64,000 nucleotides of DNA from Streptomyces fulvorobeus (GTDB taxonomy: Bacteria > Actinomycetota > Actinomycetes > Streptomycetales > Streptomycetaceae): positions 4,898,001 through 4,962,000 of the forward strand of contig NZ_BLWC01000001.1 of NCBI RefSeq assembly GCF_013167895.1, in the 5' to 3' direction. Positions 53,510 to 61,324 of the stretch are shown here, piece after piece. Position numbers and translations under genes: made by a program. The number at the start of each line of letters is the position of its first letter. Positions within the stretch are counted from its first letter, which is position 1. The notes beneath the pieces are model-generated. The model was not told where the DNA came from, made no database searches, and was given only the letters and a program-made list of their open reading frames with translations.

Positions 53510-53521
53510 CGAAACGTTTCG
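53510..53521 (+). promoter_or_regulatory. LacI-type palindrome upstream of GH62
   Basis: CGAAACGTTTCG is a perfect 12-bp palindrome of the LacI-operator form, like the CGAA-N-TTCG sites reported for the xylan regulator BxlR. It ends 28 nt before the -35 box of the next promoter and 234 bp before the arabinofuranosidase start. Confidence 0.55.
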
Positions 53522-53549
53522 GCGATGAGAGCGAAATGTGTGAGAGGTA

Positions 53550-53577
53550 TTGACGTCGCCCGCCAGTTCCTTAGCAT
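53550..53577 (+). promoter_or_regulatory. Promoter of the GH62 gene
   Basis: TTGACG (53550-53555) and TAGCAT (53572-53577) are spaced 16 nt apart. Transcription would leave a leader of about 170 nt before the GH62 start. Confidence 0.55.
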
Positions 53578-53755
53578 CTAGGTTGCTCGACACTTCGACC
53601 CTTGTTCGGTATTACGAACGCGTCGGAGTTGCTGCATCGCACAGCAGGGCACCCCGCGGTGCTCACAGACCGCCGCACACCGCACTGCACCGACAGTCCG
53701 GACAGCCTCGGGCGAGGCCAACCGGAACCACCTACTCAAGGTTGGAGAAGTCCCC

Positions 53756-55183
53756 ATGCACAGAGGAAGTTTCAGCCGCAGCCACACATCCCTGATGCTC
53801 GCCGCCGCAGTAGCCGTCCTGGCCGCGTTGGCGGCGATGCTCGTCGCCACCCCGGCTCAGGCGGCTGCCAGTGGCGCCTTACGCGGTGTCGGTTCGAACC
53901 GGTGTCTCGATGTGCCGGGTGCCAGCCAGACCAACGGCACGTACCTGCAGATCCACGACTGCTGGGCCGGCGGGACCAACCAGCAGTGGACGTCGACGGA
54001 CGGCAACCAGCTGACCGTGTACGGCGACAAGTGCCTGGATGTTCCGGGCCACGCCGTCGCGGCCGGTACCCGGGTGCAGATCTGGGCCTGTTCCGGCGGT
54101 GCGAACCAGCAGTGGCGGGTGAACGCCGACGGCACGGTCGTCGGCGTGGAGTCCGGGTTGTGCCTGGAGGCCGCGGGCGCCGGTACGGCCAACGGCACGG
54201 CGGTGCAGATCTGGACGTGCAACGGCGGCAGCAACCAGAAGTGGACCGGCCTGGCCGGGACGCCGCCCACGGACGGCACGTGTTCTCTTCCCTCGACGTA
54301 CCGGTGGACGTCGACAGGTGTGCTGGCACAGCCGGCGAACGGGTGGGCCGCGGTGAAGGACTTCACCACCGTGACGCACAACGGCAAGCACCTGGTCTAC
54401 GCGTCGAACGTGTCGGGATCGTCGTACGGCTCGATGATGTTCAGTCCCTTCACCAACTGGTCGGACATGGCGTCGGCCGGCCAGGCCGGGATGAGCCAGG
54501 CCGCGGTGGCGCCCACGCTGTTCTACTTCGCGCCGAAGAACATCTGGGTGCTGGCGTACCAGTGGGGTGCGTGGCCCTTCATCTACCGCACGTCGAGCGA
54601 CCCCACCAACCCCAACGGCTGGTCCTCTCCGCAGCCGCTGTTCACCGGGAGCATCTCCGGCTCCGACACCGGACCGATCGACCAGACCCTGATCGGCGAC
54701 GGCCAGAACATGTACCTGTTCTTCGCCGGTGACAACGGCAAGATCTACCGGGCCAGCATGCCGATCGGGAACTTCCCGGGCAACTTCGGTTCGTCGTACA
54801 CGACGATCATGAGTGACACGAAGGCCAACCTGTTCGAGGGCGTACAGGTCTACAAGGTTCAGGGCCGGAACCAGTACCTCATGATCGTCGAGGCGATGGG
54901 TGCGAACGGGCGCTACTTCCGCTCCTTCACGGCCTCCAGCCTCAGCGGCTCGTGGACGCCGCAGGCCGTGGGCGAGAGCAACCCCTTCGCGGGCAAGGCC
55001 AACAGCGGTGCCACCTGGACCAACGACATCAGCCACGGTGACCTGGTCCGCGACAACCCCGACCAGACCATGACCATCGACCCCTGCAACCTGCGGTTCC
55101 TCTACCAGGGCAAGTCCCCCGCCGCGGGCGGTGACTACAACCAACTGCCGTGGCGGCCGGGTGTCCTCACCCTGCGGCGCTGA
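53756..55183 (+). CDS. Secreted alpha-L-arabinofuranosidase (GH62) with a CBM13 domain
   Basis: A 475-residue exported enzyme that removes arabinose side chains from arabinoxylan. A signal peptide (residues 1-37, cleaved near AQAAAS) precedes a ricin-type CBM13 domain with three QxW repeats (NQQWTSTDG, NQQWRVNADG, NQKWTGLAG) and a short linker near residue 180. The GH62 five-bladed propeller follows (GKHLVYASNVSGSSYGSM, TGPIDQTLIGDGQNMYLFFAGDNGK split here as TGPIDQTLIGDG and NMYLFFAGDNG, EAMGANGRYFRSF). GTG/ATG choice: ATG at 53756 has GGAGAAG 8 nt upstream. Confidence 0.92.
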   Translation: MHRGSFSRSHTSLMLAAAVAVLAALAAMLVATPAQAAASGALRGVGSNRCLDVPGASQTNGTYLQIHDCWAGGTNQQWTSTDGNQLTVYGDKCLDVPGHAVAAGTRVQIWACSGGANQQWRVNADGTVVGVESGLCLEAAGAGTANGTAVQIWTCNGGSNQKWTGLAGTPPTDGTCSLPSTYRWTSTGVLAQPANGWAAVKDFTTVTHNGKHLVYASNVSGSSYGSMMFSPFTNWSDMASAGQAGMSQAAVAPTLFYFAPKNIWVLAYQWGAWPFIYRTSSDPTNPNGWSSPQPLFTGSISGSDTGPIDQTLIGDGQNMYLFFAGDNGKIYRASMPIGNFPGNFGSSYTTIMSDTKANLFEGVQVYKVQGRNQYLMIVEAMGANGRYFRSFTASSLSGSWTPQAVGESNPFAGKANSGATWTNDISHGDLVRDNPDQTMTIDPCNLRFLYQGKSPAAGGDYNQLPWRPGVLTLRR

Positions 55184-55287
55184 CCTTCCCGGCTCACGGT
55201 GACCGTGATGTGGTGCGGTCTCCAGGCGTGTGAGTGCGCGGTTCACGGTGTGGGCGGTCCCGCCTGCTGACCGCCACTCACCGCCTT

Positions 55288-55322
55288 GAGGAACCCCAGC
55301 CGTGCGGCGGCCGGGGTTCCTC
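55288..55322 (+). terminator. Terminator of the GH62 gene
   Basis: GAGGAACCCC (55288-55297) pairs with GGGGTTCCTC (55313-55322). The rest of the 385-bp gap up to 55568 shows no gene. Confidence 0.7.
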
Positions 55323-55568
55323 GCACAGCGGTACCAGGTGGGCGCGGGGAAGGACCGTAGGAGGTGCACCGGTCTGCCGCAGCCCTACGACCCGCCCGGC
55401 GCGGGCGCCCATGACTCAAGATCGGGATCTGCGACTGGGGTACGGAGCCTCCGGAACTCGCGGCCTGGGACGAGCGGCCCTGGCCGTGGAGTCATGAGTA
55501 CTGCGCTATTGACTGTGCGGAGGCACTTGTCCCGCAGACTGCGCGACCGACAGCGCTGGGAGCGGTCC

Positions 55569-55901
55569 ATGCCGGACAACGGTTCACGCAGTGCTGAGAA
55601 TCCGATCCGGGTCTTCCTTCTCGACGATCACGAAGTGGTCCGGCGCGGTGTACGTGATCTCCTCGGTGACGAACCCGACATCAGCGTCGTAGGGGAGGCG
55701 GGGACCGCGGAACAGGCTCTGACACGAGTCCCCGCTCTGCGCCCGGATGTGGCGGTGCTCGACGTACGGCTTCCAGACGGCAACGGTGTGGATGTCTGCC
55801 GCGAACTGCGCTCGCGCATGCCTGACCTCGCTTGCCTGATGCTGACGTCCTTCGACGATGAGGAAGCCCTGTTGGACGCCGTCATGGCCGGGGCCAGGTA
55901 G
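55569..55901 (+). pseudogene. Truncated NarL/DevR-type response regulator
   Basis: Only the receiver domain (110 residues) is left: acidic pocket FLLDDHEVV, phospho-acceptor Asp in VAVLDVRLPDGNG, Thr in LMLTSFDDEE. The protein stops at LLDAVMAGAR, just where the alpha5/linker begins, so the LuxR-type helix-turn-helix is missing. The sequence is closest in form to DevR/DosR-like regulators. ATG at 55569 has GGGAG 8 nt upstream; an in-frame ATG lies at 55494. Confidence 0.75.
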
Positions 55902-56065
55902 GGCTGCCCCGCACCTCGCCGTGCGGCGACCGCTCGTCACCGCCGGACGGCTGGTGGCCGAGAGACCGCCCGCCCGGGCATTCACGTGCGTGAGTCGGGG
56001 GCGTAGCCCTGCTCGGTCGCGACGTCCCACGGCCGAGTGGCCCTGGGGACGGCCTGTTGGTCCCT

Positions 56066-56592
56066 GAGGCGCGCCTGCGTGGTGCCCCGCTGCGGATCGT
56101 GCACGCGTTCGGTCATGCGCCCGGACACCGGCCGGCCGGCGGGCCGCCGTGGAGCCCGGCCGACCACGGTCTGGAGCCGATGGCGCGGGGAGTGCCGGCC
56201 GATGCCGAGGCACGGGCACACGCGGCGGCACCGGGCGTGACCGTGACCCGGTCGGTGGTGGTCGGGGAGGCGCTGGAGGTCTGGAGATCGAATCGCGGTC
56301 GGCGTCCCTGGCAGTCGTCGGCAGCCGGGGACTCAGCGGGTTCTCAGGGCTGTTGCTGGGCTCGACAGCGGTGCATCTGGCCGCACACGGCCGCTGCCCG
56401 CTGATGGTGGTGCGAGGCCGTCCAGATCCGTCCGGAGCGGTGCTGCTGGCCGTCGACGGCTCCGACGCCCAGCTGGTCGTGGCCGGCGCCCGGGGGCGCG
56501 GTGGTTTCACCGGCCTGCTGCTCGGTTCGGTCAGTCAGGCCCTGCTGCACCACGCCCACTGCCCCGTCACCGTGGTCCGTGGCCAGGAATGA
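56066..56592 (+). pseudogene. Decayed two-domain universal stress protein
   Basis: The first half of domain 1 is visible as EARLRGAPLRIVHAFGHAP but its own start (the nucleotide-binding GVDGS strand) is lost. At about 56278 the frame shifts; restoring a C joins VVGEALEV to LEIESRSASLAVVGSRGLSG and the G-x9-GS motif (LLLGSTAVHLAAHGRCPLMVVRG). Domain 2 begins AVDGSDA and then jumps straight to QLVVAGARGRGGFTGLLLGS, so about 90 residues are deleted. Together with the truncated regulator upstream it looks like a dead DevR/USP stress module. Confidence 0.75.
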
Positions 56593-56610
56593 CCGTGAAC
56601 TTCCTCCCGG

Positions 56611-56641
56611 GACAGGCGGAGGCCCTCGGCCTCCGCCTGTC
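56611..56641. terminator. Terminator shared by ssuA and the USP remnant
   Basis: GACAGGCGGAGGC (56611-56623) pairs perfectly with 56629-56641 over a 5-nt loop, between the two convergent genes. Confidence 0.8.
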
Positions 56642-56685
56642 CGACCTGGCGTTCGCCTCCTGCCGGCGCGTCGGCCCGGTTGCCC

Positions 56686-57792
56686 CTACTCGGTGCCGAG
56701 GCCCGCGGCGTCGACCTCCGCCTTGGTCTCGGACTTGAGGATCTTGTTGAGCGGTCCGAGGTCGTAGATGCCCTTGAGGGTGGGCTCCTCCAGCAGGCCG
56801 GCCTTCACCGCGTGTTCGGCCTGGGTGTCGAGGGTGGTGGCCAGCGGGTCGTCGAGGAAGGTGATGGACTCCCAGGCCGGGTCGATGACCTCGGCGGGCA
56901 GCGCCTTGCCCGACAGCTCCTTCAGTGCCGCGTTGGCGGAAGCCTTGGCGTCCTGCGGGTTGGCGTTGATCCACTCGTTCGTTCTCACCGAGCCGCGCAG
57001 TACGGCCTCGACGACGTCCGGGTGCTCCTTGAGGAACTTCTGCGACACGATGATGTTCGTGATCACGAACTTCTTGTCGGGCCACAGGGCGGACTCGTCG
57101 AGCAGCACCTTCGCGCCCTGGGTGACCAGCTTGGACGCCGTGGGTTCCGGTACCCACGCGCCGTCGATGGAACCGGTCTTGTAGGCATCCGGGGCGGTCT
57201 TGTTGTCCGTGCGGACCACGGAGACATCGCCCTTGCCGCTCTGCGCGTCGACCTTCCAGCCCTGCTCCGCGATCCAGTTGAGGAAGGCGACGTCCTGGGT
57301 GTTGCCGAGCTGCGGTGTGGCGATCCTCTTGCCCTTGACGTCGTCCAGGGACGTGATCCTGTCCGGGTTGACGACGAGCTTCACACCGCCGGACGCGGAA
57401 CCGCTGATGATGCGCAGGTTCTTGCCTTGGGACCTGGTGTAGCCGTTGATGGAGGGGGAGGGGCCGATCCAGCCGATGTCGATGGAGCCGGCGTTCAGCG
57501 CCTCGATCTCGGAAGGGCCCGCGTTGAAGGTGGACGTCTTGATCGTGGTGCCGCCCAGCTCCTTCTGGAGCAGGCCCTCCTGGACACCCACCAGAGCGGT
57601 GGCGTGCGTGAGGTTGGGGAAGTAGCCGATCTTCACCTCGTCGGCCGAGAGCTTCTCGGCGTCTGCCGCGACCTCGGTCCGCTTGCCGTCGTCGGTGGAC
57701 TCGGAACCGTAGCCGCAGGCGGTGAGCAGGAGGGGGAGCGCGGCTATGACGGCGAGGGTGCGCAGGGGGGTGAGCGGTCTGACGGCAGACAC
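56686..57792 (-). CDS. ssuA: Aliphatic sulfonate-type ABC transporter substrate-binding lipoprotein
   Basis: A 368-residue SsuA/TauA/NrtA-family solute receptor. The lipobox LLLTACGYG places the lipidated Cys at residue 26. The receptor core starts EVKIGYFPNLTHATALVGVQ and contains DIGWIGPSPSINGY and ATPQLGNTQDVAFLNWI, typical of sulfonate or nitrate receptors. Permease and ATPase genes (ssuC, ssuB), which normally follow, are missing downstream, where a terminator and a dead USP gene stand. It should bind an organosulfur anion; its transporter would have to be encoded elsewhere. A leader peptide lies 228 bp upstream. Confidence 0.85.
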   Translation of the reverse strand: MSAVRPLTPLRTLAVIAALPLLLTACGYGSESTDDGKRTEVAADAEKLSADEVKIGYFPNLTHATALVGVQEGLLQKELGGTTIKTSTFNAGPSEIEALNAGSIDIGWIGPSPSINGYTRSQGKNLRIISGSASGGVKLVVNPDRITSLDDVKGKRIATPQLGNTQDVAFLNWIAEQGWKVDAQSGKGDVSVVRTDNKTAPDAYKTGSIDGAWVPEPTASKLVTQGAKVLLDESALWPDKKFVITNIIVSQKFLKEHPDVVEAVLRGSVRTNEWINANPQDAKASANAALKELSGKALPAEVIDPAWESITFLDDPLATTLDTQAEHAVKAGLLEEPTLKGIYDLGPLNKILKSETKAEVDAAGLGTE

Positions 57793-58020
57793 GAAGGTGT
57801 CCTCTCCGGGATGGCGGGATGGGTGGTCAGGGAGGTACGGAAGTGTGAGGCGGAGTGACCCGGACGCACCGGCACTCGCTCCCGGCCATCAGCGGCAGCC
57901 ATGCCGGAGATGGCTAAGGCGAGGGCGGGGGCGGGGTTGGGGTCGGCCGAGGAGGGTGTCCGGTCCGACGAAAGCGGTCCGGTGACGGGGAAGCGGCGCT
58001 GGTGGAAAGCGAGTCAGCTT

Positions 58021-58134
58021 CTACGGCGTCAGGAGGGGCCGACTACAGAGGGCGCCGGCCGTGCGGGCGAGATCGATGTGACGACGCCGGGTCAGCAGGG
58101 GTAGCGACCGGGGTGCGCGGTCGGACGTTTCCAT
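58021..58134 (-). CDS. Putative leader peptide of the sulfonate receptor gene
   Basis: A 37-residue peptide, too short for routine gene calling. It contains LLTRRRHIDLARTAGALCS, the core (LTxRxHIDLxRxxSxLC) of actinobacterial leader peptides found before sulfur-assimilation genes. The start ATG at 58134 has GGGAGGT 4-5 nt upstream and TAGGAT (plus-strand 58150-58155) as a -10 box. The 228 bp between its stop and ssuA could form an attenuator; the Cys codon near its end would let cysteine supply control it. Confidence 0.75.
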   Translation of the reverse strand: METSDRAPRSLPLLTRRRHIDLARTAGALCSRPLLTP

Positions 58135-58273
58135 GGCCACCTCCCGCGAATCCTAGTTTTCCTACCTGGTTGACAGGGATCGTGGCAGAAGGCGGCGTCC
58201 GCTCCAAGTAGTGTTTTGCATGATGGACACCACTGTCTCGCCATCCGGGACGGGTGTCAGCTGGTCCGACGCG

Positions 58274-58732
58274 TCAGGGGTTTACCCAGGCTTCGGGGTC
58301 ATCGGCCAACGCGGATACCCTGGGGGGCAGTTGAGCCGATGCGACCTCGGCGAGCGAGACGCCGTCGAGGATCTCGCGCACGTTGGACCGCACGGCGATC
58401 CAGAGGGGGAGCAGTGACTCGGCGGGGCCGGTGTAGGACAACTCCGGGGGGCGGACCCCGCGTACCGACACCAGAGGGCCGTCCACCACGCGGATGACAT
58501 CGGCGATGCTGATGGACTCGGCGGGTCTGGCCAGCCGGTAACCGCCGTTGCCGCCGCGCCGGCTGAGCACCAGGCCGCCCCTGCGCATGTCGTTGAGGAT
58601 GCCTTCGAGGAACTTGTGCGGAATGTCCTGCGCGTCGGCGATGGCCTCGGCTTTCAGCGGAACGTCGTCCAGGGACGCGGCGAGCTGCAGCGCGGCACGT
58701 ACCGCGTAGTCCGCCCTGGCCGAGATCCGCAT
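58274..58732 (-). CDS. Rrf2 family transcriptional regulator without cysteine ligands
   Basis: A 152-residue regulator with the Rrf2 winged helix at the N-terminus (ISARADYAVRAALQLA, then QDIPHKFLEGILNDMRRGGL and SRRGGNGGYRLARP). It has no Cys at all, so it cannot hold the Fe-S cluster of IscR or NsrR. It is closer in kind to CymR, the cysteine-metabolism repressor of Firmicutes, which fits the sulfur genes on both sides. GATACT lies 6 nt before the ATG without a ribosome site. Confidence 0.85.
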   Translation of the reverse strand: MRISARADYAVRAALQLAASLDDVPLKAEAIADAQDIPHKFLEGILNDMRRGGLVLSRRGGNGGYRLARPAESISIADVIRVVDGPLVSVRGVRPPELSYTGPAESLLPLWIAVRSNVREILDGVSLAEVASAQLPPRVSALADDPEAWVNP

Positions 58733-58815
58733 GCGCCCAGTATCCCGTACAGCTCGACCGGTGCCCGTCGCGGGGGGCCGCGGGGCGGCGTGCTCCCGCC
58801 CCACGGCCCCGGGGA

Positions 58816-59000
58816 TCAGGCCGCGGCGGGGGTGTAGTGCGAGGCGTCGTCGCCCTCGACGAGGTGGCTGAGGGTGCCGTCGATCCCGGCGGGGACGTCG
58901 CCCGCGACGGTCACCCGGGTGCAGCAGGCGCGGCAGGTCGCCGTAGTCGTCGGCGATATCCGGCCGAGTCAATGCGGCCCGCGCGGATATCTCATGTCTG
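58816..59000 (-). pseudogene. C-terminal fragment of an unidentified protein, frameshifted
   Basis: A natural-looking tail GDVPAGIDGTLSHLVEGDD ending HYTPAAA stops at 58816. In another frame just upstream stands PDIADDYGDLPRLLH, and removing one C between them would join the two. The family is unknown to me; position suggests a lost sulfur-related gene. Confidence 0.4.
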
Positions 59001-59106
59001 AACGACTCGTCATGTGGGTGAAGTGCGACGTTCATAATTGCCCGCATGCTCGCGTTCACATGCCGCTGCGCTGCCCGGGCCGGGAAATTCGGGCGGCCTC
59101 GCACGG

Positions 59107-60335
59107 TCAGACGGGCAGGACGAAAGGAGGGTGCGCACCGTTGAGGAAGTAGTCACCGACATCGCGGAGCCGGTGGGTGGCGGGCTCGTACAAGGTGTGG
59201 GTCCTGGCATTGCGCCAGAAGCGGTCGAAGCCCAGGCGTGCGGACGCGGCGCGGGTGCCGATGATGTCGAGGGCGCGGGCGGTGGACTCCTGGGCAGCCC
59301 TGGAAGCGGCGGCTTCGGCCATGGCCGCGAGGACGGAGATCTCCGCGTACTCGTCGTAGGTGAGGTCTTCACCGCGGGCCAGCCCGCCGTGCACGGCGTC
59401 CAGCGCCTGGCCGGCGAGTGCGGACGCGGAGCGGGCCAGGACGGTGAGTTCGCCGTAGACGGTCAGCACGTGCGGGTCCTGGGGCGAGCCGGCCGGCCAG
59501 GCGGGGTGCCAGGGGGAGTGTCCCACCCGGCTGTACTCACGGGTTTCGGCGAGCACTCCGTCAGTGATGCCCAGGAGGAGCTGGACCGAGAGAAGACGCC
59601 CGACCGGCGAAGCCAGCGCGGCCCGGGGCGAGAGGACGTCCTCGTCCGCGGACAGAGAACCGAGTACGTCGCCGGCGGCGACCGGTACCGCGTCGAACTC
59701 CACGCTGCCGCCGGCCGCCAGCCGCTGGCCGAACGTGTCGGTGTCACCGTCGATCCGCACGCCGTGGCGGCCCGGGCGGACGGCGACGGCGACCGGTTCG
59801 CCGGTGTCGGCCAGCTCGGCCCGCACAGCGAGGTGGTCGGCGACCAGGACCCCGGTGGCGTAACTCTGCCGACCGTCGAGCACATAGCCACCCGCTTTCC
59901 TGGCCAGCGTCGGAGGCAGCTCCTGACAGCCGAAACCACCACCCCAGCACCCCTGATCGGCCGCGGGGATCCGCTCCGCCTGAGCGGGGACGGGCGGTTC
60001 GGTGAAGGACCGGGCACTCCACGACAGGAAGTAGTGACAGCCGAGCAGTTGGCCGACCGCGCTGTCGGCGGCGGCGATCTCCCGGACGACGGAGTAGGCC
60101 GTGGCCCAGTCCGCGCCGCCTCCCCGAGCTCGGCCGGCACGAGGAGTGTCAGCAGTCCCGCTTCCCGCAGGCGCTCCACCTCGTCGAAGGGGACCTTGCC
60201 CGCCTGCTCCCTGGTCACCGCGTCCGTGGCCAGGTCATCAGCCGTCTCTCGGCCCACGCGCAGCCAGTGCGCGCGGCTGGGCCCGGTCCGGTCGGATTCC
60301 GGTACGGGGCCGGACGGCGCGGTGGCAACGCCCAT
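59107..60335 (-). pseudogene. SfnB/DszC-like acyl-CoA dehydrogenase-family flavin monooxygenase, one-base frameshift
   Basis: The gene would encode 409 residues of the sulfur-acquisition branch of the acyl-CoA dehydrogenase superfamily (SfnB, DszC), FMNH2-dependent enzymes that open sulfones or thiophenes to sulfonates. The N-terminal helix domain reads FDEVERLREAGLLTLLVPAELG. Then the frame breaks at the CCCC run (plus strand 60122-60125). Adding one base gives GGADWATAYSVVREIAAADS and LLGCHYFLSW and connects to the intact rest: LDGRQSYATGV, the beta domain, and the C-terminal helices with TARALDIIGTRAAS. ATG at 60335 has GAGGAG upstream. I suspect a sequence error rather than true loss. Confidence 0.8.
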
Positions 60336-60339
60336 GGCG

Positions 60340-60852
60340 GGGGTCTCCTCAAGGTCATCGGCGAGGGGTGGTGTCCGCGCTCTCCCGCAGGCTGGGCAGG
60401 TACGTGTGGCCCACGGGCCGTACGGTGACGATGTGGTGCCGGTGAGCCCTGACCGGCTTGCGGCGCAGGCCGGTCGTCCCTCAGAAGTACGTCAGGGGGA
60501 GGGGCGGAGCGCACGGGCGGATGCGAGGTGTGAGCCGCGTATCTCAGACGCGACAGCAGGCGGCACTGACGACGTGACCGAAATCGACATGCCGACGACG
60601 AACGAGTCGTTGCTGCGTGTGGGCCATGCGCATCATCCTGCGCATCCGCGGGGCGGGCCGTCAATACTTCCCTAGTAATTCAGTGGGAAATATGGAGCCG
60701 CCCTCTGGCGCGAAGGGCCGGTGGCGGCGCGGACCAGGAACCCGCCGACGTGTGGGGCACGGAACGGTCCCGGGGATACGCGAGGACCGGGAGCCGGTCC
60801 GGCATCCGGGCCGTGGTTGACGAGGCGTGAGATGTGCTGCTCAATTGGGCGC
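60340..60852. other. Divergent regulatory region of the sulfur locus
   Basis: About 510 bp between the SfnB-like gene and the second leader peptide. I see no gene. TTGACG at 60817-60822 with CTCAAT at 60840-60845 (17-nt spacing) is a plausible promoter for the leader peptide and what follows. Composition drops in GC around 60660-60680 (AATACTTCCCTAGTAATTCA), an AT-rich spot that could hold the minus-strand promoter. Confidence 0.4.
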
Positions 60853-60930
60853 ATGAACGCCGAGCAGCGCCTGGTGACCCGCGATCACATCGACTTCGGT
60901 CCGGTGGGGTCGGCGGCGTGCTGCGCCTGA
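60853..60930 (+). CDS. Putative sulfur-type leader peptide
   Basis: A 25-residue peptide MNAEQRLVTRDHIDFGPVGS plus AACCA, which ends in two Cys codons. It matches the same actinobacterial leader-peptide class as the one before ssuA (LVTRDHIDF beside LTRRRHIDL). With TSS predicted near 60852 it would be leaderless. It precedes the FMN reductase remnant and the sulfite exporter, so it probably once attenuated an ssuE-containing operon. Confidence 0.72.
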   Translation: MNAEQRLVTRDHIDFGPVGSAACCA

Positions 60931-61129
60931 CGCGCAGTAGGCCCTCCTACCGATCGGCCCGCGCCCCGGCTCGCTGAACACCAGCCCGCTCCCTGGCGTC
61001 GCTGCATCGTCTCCAGGCGTTCCGAGGGCGCGGCTATGACAGCGAGTGCCCCTCCCGGCTCGGTGGAGCATCTCCGCAAGTCCCGCCGCCACATCGCGTA
61101 CCGCTGCTCGGCGCCGACTTCCGGCACCC

Positions 61130-61250
61130 GGCGATCGTCGAGGCGTCCGAGCTGTTCGCCCGTGCCGATGGGGTGGTGACCGGCACGCCCGTCCGCAAGG
61201 CCGCCTGCTCGGGGTTGCTGAAGTCCTTGCTGGACCTGCTGCCGCAGTAC
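61130..61250 (+). pseudogene. Remnant of an NAD(P)H-dependent FMN reductase
   Basis: About 40 codons read ASELFARADGVVTGTPVRKA then CSGLLKSLLDLLPQY, the substrate-loop and helix of SsuE/MsuE-type FMN reductases (usual form ADGVVVATPVYKASYSGLLKxFLDLLP). The N-terminal flavodoxin loop and the C-terminal half are gone. Such enzymes supply FMNH2 to monooxygenases like SfnB/DszC or SsuD. Confidence 0.7.
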
Positions 61251-61324
61251 AGGTCGACAGGACAGCGGCGCCGGTCTGCGGCGGCAGTACTGTGCGAAAT
61301 CCCGAACGACCGGAAGGACCTGAC

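Noticed and set aside
60357..60470. Possible third leader peptide before the SfnB-like gene (HRHHIVTVRPVGHTYLPSL)
   Set aside because: The frame has no ATG, GTG or TTG after its upstream stop, and it lacks the TRxHID core.
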